DNA of 64,000 bases from Granulicella cerasi (GCF_025685575.1 NZ_JAGSYD010000005.1:62567-126566), one strand, 5' to 3'. Shown: positions 11,589 to 20,821, counted from the stretch's first letter. Notes: generated from the letters alone by a model not told the origin. Numbers and translations: made by a program.

Positions 11589-12096
11589 ATGATCAAACGT
11601 TGCCTGGTCGTCCTAGTAATGATGCTCGGCTCTGCTGCGACTTACGCAGCAACGCCAAAGACGCTCCGGGCGTTTCCTCCAGCAACGTTTTCACGAAGAC
11701 GAGGAGGGACGCCCGTCTTCCTACTTTCAGGCGGTCGAAACAACGCTGGATGGTAAGAGTCCAGTATGGATCGTGTATATCTACACGCCGATGAACTGCG
11801 GTACTGGAGGGTGCGGCGTGATGGTGCTGCAGTCGGAAGGCGAGGCATTCCGCATACTTCTCAGCACCACGGTGACGCAAATCCCCATTCGCAAGCTCAC
11901 CACCTCATCCCTGGGCATGGCAGATCTGGGAGTCGATGTAACCGGAGGCGGTCGAGTCATCGACCATGAGGCGCGGCTTCGATGGAACGGCACGAAGTAC
12001 TCACCCAGCAACCCAAGTATTGCTCCGGTCTGCCGTCGTTGTGCGGGAACCACGCTGATTGACGAAACGACGCCGAAGCAGAAGCTCCATCCATAA
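11589..12096 (+). pseudogene. Exported CGTGGC-motif protein, frameshifted
   Basis: The gene starts ATG 11589 with a signal peptide (MIKRCLVVLVMMLGSAATYA). The frame continues as ATPKTLRAFPPATF and then degenerates to a stop at about 11754. The adjacent frame carries the rest of a plausible protein, HEDEEGRPSSYFQAVETTL followed by YIYTPMNCGTGGCGVMVLQ and a tail with KYSPSNPS, to a stop at 12096. Removing one T from the TTTT run at 11688-11691 joins the two as ATF-HEDEEG. The tail resembles a periplasmic family with a CGSGGC motif and a YPSNPS-like end. A real inactivating mutation and a base-calling error cannot be told apart here. Confidence 0.65.
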
Positions 12097-12112
12097 CCCC
12101 CGCCTAAAGCCC

Positions 12113-12142
12113 GAAGGCCGCGCTTACTTCAGCGCGGCCTTC
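12113..12142. terminator. Bidirectional terminator overlapping the stop of the HELTH protein gene
   Basis: A perfect 12-bp stem (GAAGGCCGCGCT 12113-12124 with AGCGCGGCCTTC 12131-12142) lies between convergent genes. It includes the last codons and part of the stop codon of the minus-strand gene. Confidence 0.7.
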
Positions 12143-13734
12143 ATCATGCCAAACTCCCCGATCCACGAGGCCAGCCCCGTCACCGGGCCGCTCGCCCCTC
12201 GCATCTCGTCTCGCGCATCTCGCTTCGCCTGCATCATCGGCCCACCTGCGGCGGGATTTGCTGCTTCCACCTGCTCGCGCATCGCACGCGCCGTGGGCAG
12301 GTCAAATCCCTCGCTCACCCAAACCGAGCTGCCCGCACGCACCAGCAACAGGTCGCCCTCGCGCGTCGAGTACACGCGCTCATTCTCGTCCTTCTCCTCC
12401 GCCTGCCGACGCTGCAACCCGCCATATTGGCGCGGGAACTCCTGATCGAACACCGTGAAGAAGCTCTGCGCTGAGCTCTCATTCTTCCAATGCGAAAGGT
12501 ACAGCAGGCCAATCGACTTCGTGGACTTCTTGTCCGCTTCGCTCGCGTCCTTCCGCTGTGCAGCGAGGTACACACCACCGGCCCAGTTCGGCGCCAGCGC
12601 CTCGGCCAGCGGACGCCCGCCAAACAGCTCCGCCGTCATCCGCACATCCAGTTCGCCCATCACGCCTACGTCATACGGCAGCCAGCCCTTGGCCTTCAGT
12701 GTCGGATGCAGGTCCGGCAGATGCAGCACCGGCACAAGCGCCTTCGCCAGATAAGTGTCCGGGTGAAGGACCTGTGCGCTCGCCGATGGCGGTGCATCCA
12801 GCACGCCCGCAAACCCGCGCTGTACGCCCTTCTGCGACACCACCGAGGCCTCAAACAACATGCCTTCGCGATACGGGAAGAGCATCGCCTGCTGCAGTAC
12901 CAGCGGAGCGCGCGACAGGATTGGCGAGTCCGACGAGTCGCCCGCTCCGCCTGCGAGCATCGTCGCCATCTGCGGAACATCCTTCAGCGTCTTGCCCTGA
13001 AAGCCGTGGGTGTCAAGGTAGTAGTCGGCGAAGGTCACCATCGCCTGGCCCTCCAGCACTGCCTCACGAGCTGTGCCCGCTTCGTCCGTCGCGATGTGTT
13101 CGTTGTCTTCCTTCACATTCTTCGCGAGACCGTCGGGTTCGGGGTCCTGCCACTTGCGCAGGTTCATCCGCTGGTCCTGCAGCGCGTGCGTCAACTCATG
13201 CGCCAGCACCGGCTTCTGCTCATCCACAGGAACCCAATCCAGCAGCGTCATCTGCTTGGTCTTGTTGTCGTAGTAGCCCGCGATCTGCTCGGTCAGGAGA
13301 CTCAGCAGGAACGGACGCAACTGGAAGTCGCGGTCCAACATGCCGAACTTCTTCAACACCAGCTCCGAGCGCTCCATGCGCTTGTTGCCCTTGTCTTCAT
13401 CGAACTTTGTGCGCAGCTCGCGGTTCACGCCATCACGCGTGGCGAAGACGAGCTTTACCGGCGTATGGATCGCCAGCCCGGAGTCCTTGCTGACGAACTG
13501 AAAGATCTGCTCCTTGCTGGCTTCGATATCGCGCTTCTGCGCATCGGTCAGCTTGCCATCCACCGCGATCGAGGTCTGCCCGGACTGCAGCACCGGCGGA
13601 GTGTCCACGCCCTTGGGCGCACCGCTCGCAGGCGTTGAAGAGTTCGGCGTCTTTGGCGTTTCCACCGCCTGAGCCCCAGCCACACCGCCATATAAACCAC
13701 ACGCCAACACCAACGCACCCAGACGCTTCGACAA
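12124..13734 (-). CDS. Exported HELTH-motif protein, probable metallopeptidase-like
   Basis: The 536-residue product from TTG 13734 has a signal peptide (SKRLGALVLACGLYGGVAG, cleavage near AQA). AGGAGG lies 4 bp before that TTG, which favours it over an in-frame ATG 63 bp upstream. The central PVLAHELTHALQDQRMN is a HExxH zinc-binding motif as in M-type peptidases. A downstream Glu that could complete the site is in DEAGTAREAVLEGQAM. The substrate is unknown. The C-terminal coding part holds a run of heptamers (12201-12228) translating as RDARDEM. It is divergent from ygfZ. Confidence 0.75.
   Translation of the reverse strand: MSKRLGALVLACGLYGGVAGAQAVETPKTPNSSTPASGAPKGVDTPPVLQSGQTSIAVDGKLTDAQKRDIEASKEQIFQFVSKDSGLAIHTPVKLVFATRDGVNRELRTKFDEDKGNKRMERSELVLKKFGMLDRDFQLRPFLLSLLTEQIAGYYDNKTKQMTLLDWVPVDEQKPVLAHELTHALQDQRMNLRKWQDPEPDGLAKNVKEDNEHIATDEAGTAREAVLEGQAMVTFADYYLDTHGFQGKTLKDVPQMATMLAGGAGDSSDSPILSRAPLVLQQAMLFPYREGMLFEASVVSQKGVQRGFAGVLDAPPSASAQVLHPDTYLAKALVPVLHLPDLHPTLKAKGWLPYDVGVMGELDVRMTAELFGGRPLAEALAPNWAGGVYLAAQRKDASEADKKSTKSIGLLYLSHWKNESSAQSFFTVFDQEFPRQYGGLQRRQAEEKDENERVYSTREGDLLLVRAGSSVWVSEGFDLPTARAMREQVEAANPAAGGPMMQAKRDARDEMRGASGPVTGLASWIGEFGMMKAALK
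12194..12228. repeat. Heptamer array inside a coding sequence
   Basis: Units read on the plus strand are gcatctc, gtctcgc, gcatctc, gcttcgc (12201-12228), preceded by a weaker unit. They are the same class as the array at 25833. They encode part of the charged C-terminal segment of the HELTH protein on the minus strand. Confidence 0.6.
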
Positions 13735-13842
13735 ACCGCCTCCTACAAACTCTTTCCTTGGACGAGTGTACCCATACCGACGGAAGCAGCACAGCAACCC
13801 CCTCTTGTATCCTCAAGAGGACGAACGGAATCTAACCTCCCG

Positions 13843-14805
13843 ATGAGTACGACACACACAGAAATCGACGCCCTGCTCCACCACGCCGCCTTCGCGCCGC
13901 TGAATGACCGCGCTTTCCTCCGCATCACCGGCCCCGATGCCACGCGCTGGCTCAACGGCATGGTCACGAACTCTGCGCAGGCGCTCGAACCCGGCCAGGG
14001 CAACTACAACTTCCTGCTGAACGCGCAGGGCCGCATCCTCGGCGACGCCTATATCTACCGCGAACATGCCGACGAGCCGACGTTTTTGCTCGCCACTCAA
14101 CGCTCGCAGCTCGAAACTCTTCAGCAAACCCTCGACCGCTTCATCATCATGGATGACGTCGAACTCGCCCCGGCCTTCGTCGACGAGTCCTCCCTCCTGA
14201 TCACCGGCCCCGAAGCCGCCACGCTGCTCGCCAGGCTCGGTCTCCCACAGGTCGATCCAAACTCGCTCGCGACCGCTGATACCGCGCACGGTCCCGTCTT
14301 GCTACTGACAACTCAAGAAGCCAACACCTTCGAGTTGCGCGCCCCGACCGCCGTTATCACCGCTCTGCGTAACGCTCTTGGTGACGCTCCTGAAGTCTCC
14401 GCAGAAGCTCTCGAGGCCCACCGCATTCTTACCGGCACGCCGCTCTACGGCACGGACATCCGCAACACCGACGCCGCCAAGGACCTGCCGCAGGAGACCA
14501 ATCAGGCGCACGCGCTGCACTTCAACAAAGGCTGCTACCTCGGTCAGGAAATCGTCGAGCGCATCCGTTCGCGTGGTCAGGTTCACAAGCTCTTCACCAA
14601 GTTCACGCTCGAAGGCACACTGCCCGAACTCCCTGTGCCGCTGACCGCCGTTGTTGCCAGCGGAGAAGCGAAGCCCGCAGGCGAGCTCACCAGCGCCACC
14701 GAAATCGACGGCAAGCTCTACGCCCTCGGCTACGCCCGCCGCGAGTTCCTCGAACTCAAAAAGACCATCACCTACCCAGGTGGCAGCGCGATTCCTAGAT
14801 CCTAA
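13843..14805 (+). CDS. ygfZ: YgfZ/GcvT-like folate-binding protein
   Basis: The 320-residue cytoplasmic protein has the family signature KGCYLGQEIVER at about residues 229-240, including the conserved Cys of the K-G-C-Y-x-G-Q-E motif. The N-terminal half resembles the folate-binding GcvT fold (RITGPDATRWLNGMVTN, LNAQGRILGDAYIY). YgfZ is a tetrahydrofolate-dependent accessory protein for iron-sulfur cluster maintenance, including clusters of tRNA-modifying enzymes. It is divergent from the HELTH gene and followed 41 bp later by a DUF1844 gene. Confidence 0.92.
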   Translation: MSTTHTEIDALLHHAAFAPLNDRAFLRITGPDATRWLNGMVTNSAQALEPGQGNYNFLLNAQGRILGDAYIYREHADEPTFLLATQRSQLETLQQTLDRFIIMDDVELAPAFVDESSLLITGPEAATLLARLGLPQVDPNSLATADTAHGPVLLLTTQEANTFELRAPTAVITALRNALGDAPEVSAEALEAHRILTGTPLYGTDIRNTDAAKDLPQETNQAHALHFNKGCYLGQEIVERIRSRGQVHKLFTKFTLEGTLPELPVPLTAVVASGEAKPAGELTSATEIDGKLYALGYARREFLELKKTITYPGGSAIPRS

Positions 14806-14846
14806 GCATCGAACACATCTAGCCTCATAAGAAACGAGACCCTGAC

Positions 14847-15506
14847 ATGGCCGACACTCCTTTCGTCATCAACGACCGCCGCAAATTCACCGCCGAAGGC
14901 GAACTTCGCCCCGACGCCCAGATCGACCGCGAGCCGACTCCTGCCGCCGAAGCCGAAGCGCCCAAGGCTTCCGCCACCGTCACCGAGTTCCCTCGCCCTG
15001 TTGCCGAGCCGGTGATGGAAGAAGCTCCCGCGCCCGTAGCGGCCGAGATCAGCGAAGACGCTCCGCAGGAGTACCCCGCCATCCCACAGGACCAGCTCGA
15101 GCAGGCGCAGCGCGCCTACGAGGCCACGATCGATCGCCTCGACACCGCCGTCCGCGCCATGGATCCCGGTGCAAACCACCTGCCACCGATGAACTTCGAG
15201 CGCCTCATTCAGTCGCTGTACATGCAGGCGCTCATGCAACTCGGCGCCGCGCCCGAGCAGGGCCAGCAGCAGCCGCGCGTAGACCTCATGGGCGCTCGCG
15301 CCACCATCGACATGCTCACCGTGCTCGCCAGCAAGACCACCGGTAACCTTAGCGACAACGAGCAGAAGCTCGTGGACAACGCGCTCTTCGAGCTCCGCAT
15401 GGGCTTCCTCGAAGTGACGCAAATCCTTTCGCAGCAGGCCCAGCAGCGCCAGGGCGCTCCCGGCACGATGCCCCCGCCCCCCGGCGGCCCCAGCCTCGTC
15501 AAGTAA
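14847..15506 (+). CDS. DUF1844 protein
   Basis: The 219-residue protein has a long acidic, low-complexity N-terminal half rich in Glu, Ala and Pro. A helical C-terminal DUF1844 domain follows: NFERLIQSLYMQALMQLGA, then RATIDMLTVLASKTTGNLS and NALFELRMGFLEVTQ, with a Pro-rich tail. DUF1844 is a small domain typical of acidobacteria and deltaproteobacteria and has no known activity. It lies between ygfZ and an MBL hydrolase, with a heptamer array in the following spacer. Confidence 0.88.
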   Translation: MADTPFVINDRRKFTAEGELRPDAQIDREPTPAAEAEAPKASATVTEFPRPVAEPVMEEAPAPVAAEISEDAPQEYPAIPQDQLEQAQRAYEATIDRLDTAVRAMDPGANHLPPMNFERLIQSLYMQALMQLGAAPEQGQQQPRVDLMGARATIDMLTVLASKTTGNLSDNEQKLVDNALFELRMGFLEVTQILSQQAQQRQGAPGTMPPPPGGPSLVK

Positions 15507-15529
15507 CGAAGAGCTTCGAGCTCATAGCT

Positions 15530-15660
15530 CCCACTTGAAAGCTCGCATACTGATAGTTGTCAGCAAAAGCTCGTAACTCACCACCCGCAACTCACAACTC
15601 GAACCTACCCACGAGCGCGCGAGTACCGACTTACCACTTACGACTTAACACTTTTCACTG
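15530..15660. repeat. Heptamer array, CTCGNAA type, longest in window
   Basis: The spacer between the DUF1844 and MBL genes reads as 7-mers such as aagctcg, taactca, ccacccg, caactca, caactcg. Further on come taccgac, ttaccac, ttacgac, ttaacac. Phase is held over most of the stretch, with one slip near 15610. Confidence 0.75.
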
Positions 15661-15667
15661 CCTTTCC

Positions 15668-16468
15668 ATGCAAGCGACCCTCACATTCCTCGGCACCGGC
15701 ACCAGCATGGGCGTTCCCACGCTCGGGTGCCCGTGCGCGGTGTGTCAGGACGCCTATAACCCCGGCTCACCCAACCGCCGAACCCGCTGCTCGGCCGCCA
15801 TCAGCTTCAACGACCACACCGTCCTCATAGACTCCGGCCCCGACTTTCACACCCAGGCCGTCCGCGAGCGCATCAACAGCGTCGACGCCGTGCTCTACAC
15901 CCACGGCCACGCCGACCACATCCTCGGCATGGACGATCTTCGCCCCCTGAGTTTCGGCAAGCCTGACGGCCTGCCGCTCTTCGCTGACAACGCCACCGCC
16001 CCGGTCATCGAGCGCGTCTTCGAGTACACCTTCCGCAAGATTGATCGCTACCCTACCTCCGCCCGCGTGGAGATGAACCGCATCCCCACCACCACCGGCG
16101 CGCGCATCCCGCTCTTCGGAGCCGAGTTCCTCCGCGTGCCGGTCACGCATGGCCGACACACCATCACCGGGTACCGCTTCGGCTCTGCGGCGTACCTCAC
16201 AGACATGAGCGACATCCCATCAGAAGCTAAACCATTGCTTGAAGACCTCGACATCCTCATTCTGGACGCTCTGCGCCGCGAGCCTCATCCTTCGCACGCG
16301 CATCTGGCAAAGTCCGTCGCCCTCGTCGAAGAGCTACGTCCCAAGCGCGCCTTTTTCACCCACATCTCCCACGATCTCGATCACGACACCGTCAACGCCG
16401 AACTTCCGCCCTACATCCGCCTCGCCCACGACGGCCTCAAGCTCGAATTCGACATCATGGCGGGCTAG
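15668..16468 (+). CDS. MBL-fold hydrolase, PhnP-like
   Basis: The 266-residue protein starts MQATLTFLGTGTSMGVPTLG (ATG 15668); a longer in-frame opening upstream runs through repeat DNA and is unlikely. The metal ligands are visible: HGHADHILGMDD (HxHxDH), GRHTITGYRF for the third His, and a final HISHDLDH. The early CPCAVCQ resembles the structural zinc-binding cysteines of PhnP. It may be a cyclic phosphodiesterase or lipoate/octanoyl-type MBL enzyme; the substrate cannot be assigned. Confidence 0.85.
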   Translation: MQATLTFLGTGTSMGVPTLGCPCAVCQDAYNPGSPNRRTRCSAAISFNDHTVLIDSGPDFHTQAVRERINSVDAVLYTHGHADHILGMDDLRPLSFGKPDGLPLFADNATAPVIERVFEYTFRKIDRYPTSARVEMNRIPTTTGARIPLFGAEFLRVPVTHGRHTITGYRFGSAAYLTDMSDIPSEAKPLLEDLDILILDALRREPHPSHAHLAKSVALVEELRPKRAFFTHISHDLDHDTVNAELPPYIRLAHDGLKLEFDIMAG

Positions 16469-16512
16469 GTTCAACCCGCAACTCGTCACTCGCAACGTAA
16501 GACTCGAATCAC

Positions 16513-17493
16513 ATGAAGATCTTCCACTCCCTCGACGACCTCCGCTCCGCGCTCGCCGCTTCTAACGGGAAAGCCCAGCGCACTGTCGTCACCATCGGCA
16601 ACTTCGACGGCGTCCACCGCGGCCACCAGATGGTCATCGCGAACCTCCGCGCCCGCGCCGAGCAGCTCAACGCGCTCGCCGTCGCCGTCACCTTCGATCC
16701 GCACCCGTCACACATTCTGCGCCCTGAGCCGCGCACACGCCTCATCACGCCTACCGCTGAAAAACTTCGCCGCCTCGCGCTCACCGGCCTCGACGCCACG
16801 CTTGTGCTGCCCTTCGACGACACACTGCGCCTCACCACCGCGCGCCAATTCGCCGAGCAGTATCTGCAAGAGGGTCTCCGCGCGCTCGAGGTCCACGAAG
16901 GCGAGAATTTCCGCTTCGGCCACGACGCCGAGGCCGACATCCACTCCCTCGCGCAGCTCGGCAACGACCTCGGATTCACCGTCCACGCCTACCAGCCGCT
17001 CATCCTGCGCGGCGCGCCCATCTCCTCCAGCCGCATCCGCACGCTGCTCCGCGAAGGCCATCTCGCCGAAGCGCGCGCGCTCCTCGGTTACAACTTCGCC
17101 GTGCGTTCCACACCCGCAAGCGGTCGCGGCTACGGCACCAGGTACGCCGTGCCGACGATCAACATAGCACCGTACGCCGACCTGCTCCCCGCCAACGGCG
17201 TCTACGTCACGACCCTCCGCATCGGCGAAGGCCCCGACGCGCGCCTCTTCCGCGGCGTCACCAACGCGGGCAACCGCCCCACCTTCGGCGCGGACAGCTT
17301 CGCCGTCGAGAGCTACCTCTTCGGCTTCGAACCCATCGCGTTGACGGAAGAAACGCCGCTGGAGCTCACCTTTCTCCATCGCCTTCGCGAAGAGCGCAGG
17401 TTCGACAGCCCTGACCTCCTCAAGCAGCAGATCGGCCGCGACGTCGCTAAAGCCAATCGCTTCTTCGCGCTCTGCGACGTGCTTTCGCTTTAG
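16513..17493 (+). CDS. ribF: Bifunctional riboflavin kinase / FAD synthetase
   Basis: The 326-residue protein makes FMN from riboflavin and then FAD. The N-terminal FAD-synthetase half has VVTIGNFDGVHRGHQMV (nucleotidyltransferase HxGH) and a SSSRIRTLLREG segment (ISSSRIR). The C-terminal riboflavin-kinase half has GYGTRYAVPTINIAP and GVTNAGNRPTFG, the usual G-x-PTxN motif in slightly altered form. Length is as expected. It follows the MBL gene by 44 bp of heptamer DNA on the same strand. Confidence 0.95.
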   Translation: MKIFHSLDDLRSALAASNGKAQRTVVTIGNFDGVHRGHQMVIANLRARAEQLNALAVAVTFDPHPSHILRPEPRTRLITPTAEKLRRLALTGLDATLVLPFDDTLRLTTARQFAEQYLQEGLRALEVHEGENFRFGHDAEADIHSLAQLGNDLGFTVHAYQPLILRGAPISSSRIRTLLREGHLAEARALLGYNFAVRSTPASGRGYGTRYAVPTINIAPYADLLPANGVYVTTLRIGEGPDARLFRGVTNAGNRPTFGADSFAVESYLFGFEPIALTEETPLELTFLHRLREERRFDSPDLLKQQIGRDVAKANRFFALCDVLSL

Positions 17494-17507
17494 CTCTCAA
17501 CATACTT

Positions 17508-17525
17508 ATCCCCCCGAAAGGGGAT
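17508..17525 (+). terminator. Short hairpin after ribF
   Basis: A 6-bp stem, ATCCCC with GGGGAT, lies 15 bp past the ribF stop. There is no T tract. The same GGGATCTGCGT tail recurs at 27137 and 29795 (see findings). Confidence 0.4.
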
Positions 17526-17535
17526 CTGCGTCTAT

Positions 17536-17625
17536 TGGAATCTGGCCCGCTGGACCCTGGCACTCCGATGTCTTCCTGACCAACTGACCTTCTGAATCCC
17601 TGACACACTGGATGCACCATCCAGC
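17536..17625. repeat. Heptamer array, CTGGACC/CTGACCT type
   Basis: The spacer between ribF and the DUF1643 gene reads as 7-mers: ctggccc, gctggac, cctggca, then ctgacct, tctgaat, ccctgac, acactgg. These share a CTG core with a 7-nt spacing. Confidence 0.6.
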
Positions 17626-17628
17626 GAT

Positions 17629-18135
17629 CTACGGCATCGGCAACAGCTTCGCATCGGCCCGCAGGTACAGCGGATGTTTCGGCATCCCGTTCGCGTTCCA
17701 GCCAAAGCACATCAGTCCCGGAATCTTCGCTGCGACCGCGGCCCCGCGCCCGAGATGCATCCCATGCGAGCCCCAGCACGCAATGCGCGGCCCCGCAATC
17801 GGCGCAATCAGCTTGTGCAATACATTCCCCACCCCGACCGGGTCTTCGATCGCCAGCATCACCTTCGGGTCCGTCGCACGATAGCCGAAGATGTTCAGCA
17901 TCCGCATCCCGCCACAACCCTCACGCTCGGCAAAGCCGCGGCAACGACGCACCGTGGGATCATCCTGAAACTCATCCGCAGTCGAGGGATTCAGCCCGAT
18001 GAACGCGGCCATCGGCAGCGACTCGTCCCACACGATGTCCAGCGTGTAGCGATACAGGCGGCACGGGGAAAACTTCGCCGTACGCTTCACAAACAGCGGA
18101 TCGACCGAGTACTTCACCCTACTGCTTCGCCCCAC
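17629..18135 (-). CDS. DUF1643 protein
   Basis: The 168-residue cytoplasmic protein matches DUF1643. It has the motif AAFIGLNPSTADEFQDDPTV followed by RRCRGFAEREGC and LNIFGYRATDP, and a C-terminal CFGWNANGMPKHPLYL. Function is unknown. The frame opens at GTG 18135, overlapping the end of the penicillin-binding protein gene by 17 bp; a second GTG at 18117 starts just after that stop. Either way it is the second gene of a two-gene unit. Confidence 0.88.
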   Translation of the reverse strand: MGRSSRVKYSVDPLFVKRTAKFSPCRLYRYTLDIVWDESLPMAAFIGLNPSTADEFQDDPTVRRCRGFAEREGCGGMRMLNIFGYRATDPKVMLAIEDPVGVGNVLHKLIAPIAGPRIACWGSHGMHLGRGAAVAAKIPGLMCFGWNANGMPKHPLYLRADAKLLPMP

Positions 18136-20671
18136 TCTTCGGCGGCCCGGCGGCCACGGGAGCCTTCACCACCGGCCTCGCCGCACCGGTTGCAGGCTTC
18201 GCGGCAGCAGGCATCGTATTCCACTTCACCACCGGCGTAGGGTGCCCGTCATCGCTCTCCGATGCCGAGACCGCAGGCGCGGCCGTCACCTTCGCCGGAG
18301 CCGCGGGCTTCGGCGTGTCGTCATCGCTGTCGTCGGAATCATCATCCGCTTCAGCTGGCTTTTTCGGCGCTGCAGGAGCCGACGTCGCGTTCGGCGTCAC
18401 CTGCACGTCAAGCTGCTTCTTCGGGGCGTCGTAGCGGGCAAACTGCTCGTTCGGCACGCTTGCCGTCGCGACCTTCATGAAGTCGATCCAGGCTGGCAGT
18501 GCCGCACGAGCGCCCGTCTCCTTATCGCCCAGCGTCTGCGAAGGATTATCGAATCCAACCCACACACCCGCCGTCACCGAAGGCGAAAAGCCCAGGAACC
18601 ACGCGTCCGTGAAGCTGTTCGTCGTGCCCGTCTTGCCGCCGAACGCATGGTGCATCTGCGAAACCGTCGCGGCCGTACCGTGGCTCGTCACCGCCTCCAG
18701 CAGCACCATCATCTTGCGCGCGATATCGACGGTGATCACTTCCTTCACCTCGGGCGTCTTCTGCTCGAGCGGCAGCCCATCCGCCTGCACAATGCGGCGA
18801 ATGTAATGCGGCTGAATGCGAATGCCATCGTTCGGGAAGACGCTGTATGAAGCCACCTGTTCGCTCAGCGTAATGCCGGCCGCACCGATCGCCACCGGCA
18901 GGAAGTTGGGAAGCGGCGAGGTCACGCCGAATCGGCGCGCGACCTCAATCACCTTCCTGATGCCAACCTTGTCCGCCAATCGCAACGCCGGAATATTGCG
19001 CGACTCTGCAAACGCCTCCGTCAACGACATCGGACCGCGCCAGTCCGCTTCGTAGTTGTGCGGCGTATACGGTCCGTTCGGCGTGTAGAAGCTCGCCGGA
19101 GCATCCAGCACGGTGTCCGTCGGCTTCATCCCCGCTTCCATCGCGGCGGTGTAGTCATACGGCTTGAACGAGGATCCCGTCTGGCGTTGCGCTTGCGTTG
19201 CGCGGTTGAATTGGCTGACCTCGAAATCGCGTCCGCCAATCATCGCCATCACTTCGCCGTTGGCGTTGTTCACGGCCATAAATGCGCCCTGCGCGCCCGA
19301 GTCCTGCTCCAGCAGGAAGCGCGGCGTCGCGCCAGCCGTCGCCACCTTCACGTAAACGATGTCGCCCGGCTTCGCGATCTCAGTCGCCTTCAACTTCTGC
19401 GTCCACACCCAGTCTGCGGGCTCCATCGTGGACTGCACTCGCCCCACACGCACCACCATACGCGTCGGCGCAACCTCCATCACCAGCGCGTGGAAGTATG
19501 TTCCCACCGCAATCGGCGTGTTCCAGTCAGGGTGTTTGTAGCTGTTGAGGTCTGCGCCGCTGGTCAACACATTCTGCAGCTTCGACTTCCATCCGCGCCG
19601 ACGCTCATACGCTGCCAGATCGTCCAGCAGAGCCTTGTTCGCTGCGCGCTGCGCGTCGAGGTCGAGCGTCGTGTAAACCTTCAACCCCGCGCCATGCACC
19701 TCTTCCGCGCCATACTCGCGCTCAAGCTGACGACGCACTTCCTCGATGAAGTACGGAGCCTCCGACGCCGACGGCGGCGGCTCAAGATTCAGCCCCAACG
19801 GCTGACGCTTCGCCTCGCTATACTGCGCCGCCGTGATGCGCTTGTCCTCATACATCTCCGCCAGTACAAGGTTGCGGCGACGCAAGGCACGCTCCGGATG
19901 CCGCACCGGTGAGTACTCCTCCGGCCCCTTCGGCAAACCCGCGAGCGTGGCCGCTTCGGCCAGCGTCAGGTCGCGCGCATGCTTTGAAAAGTAGTATTCG
20001 GAGCCGGCCTCAAACCCGTAGGTTCCACGCCCCAGGTAAATCTGGTTCGCATAAAGCGAGAAGATCTGCGCCTTCGTAAAGTGGCGCTCGATCTGCAGCG
20101 TCAGGAAGATCTCCTGCAGCTTGCGCCCGTAGGTCTTCTCGCTCGAAAGGAACAGGTTTCTCGCCAGCTGCATCGTCAACGTCGACGCTCCCTGCGACCG
20201 CTGCTTGGAGTGCAAATCCTTCCACGCTGCACCCACCACGCGAATCAGGTTCACGCCACTGTTGCTCATGAAGTTCTTGTCTTCGATCGACAGGATGGCG
20301 TCGCGCAGCACCGGCGGAAACTCCGAGTACGGCACCACCACGCGGCGCTCCAGCGCAAACGAACCAAAGACGCGCCCATGCACGTCCAGCAGCTCCGTCG
20401 TTGTGCTCGGGCGATAGCGCTCGAGGTCCGCCATCTGCGGAAGGTTGACCGAGTAGGTCAACATCAGGCCGACCATGATGCCGAACACCGCCGAGGCTCC
20501 GATCAGCAGCCAGAACGAGGCCTTCGCGGCGATTTTGCGCGAACGGAACTCGGGTTCCTTGAAGGGGAAAGACCGCATCGCCCGCCACAAAGCACCCTTC
20601 GTCACGGGAGTCTCTGCAGGCACTCGGCGCCTGGTCGCTGGCTGTCGGGTCACGGTCACGGCAAGCTCCAC
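18119..20671 (-). CDS. mrcA: Class A penicillin-binding protein (PBP1A type)
   Basis: The 850-residue inner-membrane enzyme polymerises and cross-links peptidoglycan in the periplasm. One transmembrane segment lies at about residues 53-74. The GT51 domain has EDKNFMSNSGVN and GASTLTMQLARNLFLS with the downstream KLQEIFLTLQIERHFTK. The transpeptidase domain has TGSSFKPYDY (SxxK), AESRNIPAL (SxN) and GGKTGTTNSFTDAWF (KTG). The C-terminal tail after about residue 770 is disordered, with Asp/Ser and Ala/Pro/Lys stretches. The His of the usual EDxxFxxHxG is replaced by Asn. Confidence 0.94.
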   Translation of the reverse strand: MELAVTVTRQPATRRRVPAETPVTKGALWRAMRSFPFKEPEFRSRKIAAKASFWLLIGASAVFGIMVGLMLTYSVNLPQMADLERYRPSTTTELLDVHGRVFGSFALERRVVVPYSEFPPVLRDAILSIEDKNFMSNSGVNLIRVVGAAWKDLHSKQRSQGASTLTMQLARNLFLSSEKTYGRKLQEIFLTLQIERHFTKAQIFSLYANQIYLGRGTYGFEAGSEYYFSKHARDLTLAEAATLAGLPKGPEEYSPVRHPERALRRRNLVLAEMYEDKRITAAQYSEAKRQPLGLNLEPPPSASEAPYFIEEVRRQLEREYGAEEVHGAGLKVYTTLDLDAQRAANKALLDDLAAYERRRGWKSKLQNVLTSGADLNSYKHPDWNTPIAVGTYFHALVMEVAPTRMVVRVGRVQSTMEPADWVWTQKLKATEIAKPGDIVYVKVATAGATPRFLLEQDSGAQGAFMAVNNANGEVMAMIGGRDFEVSQFNRATQAQRQTGSSFKPYDYTAAMEAGMKPTDTVLDAPASFYTPNGPYTPHNYEADWRGPMSLTEAFAESRNIPALRLADKVGIRKVIEVARRFGVTSPLPNFLPVAIGAAGITLSEQVASYSVFPNDGIRIQPHYIRRIVQADGLPLEQKTPEVKEVITVDIARKMMVLLEAVTSHGTAATVSQMHHAFGGKTGTTNSFTDAWFLGFSPSVTAGVWVGFDNPSQTLGDKETGARAALPAWIDFMKVATASVPNEQFARYDAPKKQLDVQVTPNATSAPAAPKKPAEADDDSDDSDDDTPKPAAPAKVTAAPAVSASESDDGHPTPVVKWNTMPAAAKPATGAARPVVKAPVAAGPPKSGAKQ

Positions 20672-20782
20672 CTTACCACGCAGAGGCCAGGGTTTAGGGG
20701 ACAGCGTTGCGTGACAGGTGCTTCACGGCTAAGACCCGTAACTCAAGACCCACACCAGAAGATACCGCCCCGAACGAAATGC

Positions 20783-20810
20783 GGCGGGAAGAGTTCAATC
20801 TCTCCCCGCC
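20783..20810 (-). terminator. Terminator after the S41-like gene
   Basis: A stem of GGCGGG with an inner AGAG pairs with CTCT and CCCGCC. It lies 44 bp beyond the stop of the S41-like gene on the minus strand. Confidence 0.55.
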
Positions 20811-20821
20811 GACCGTCTTCT

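Noticed and set aside
15530-15660. CRISPR or regulator-site array in the spacer repeats
   Set aside because: The period is 7 nt with no spacers, and the words differ between arrays, unlike CRISPR or operator arrays.
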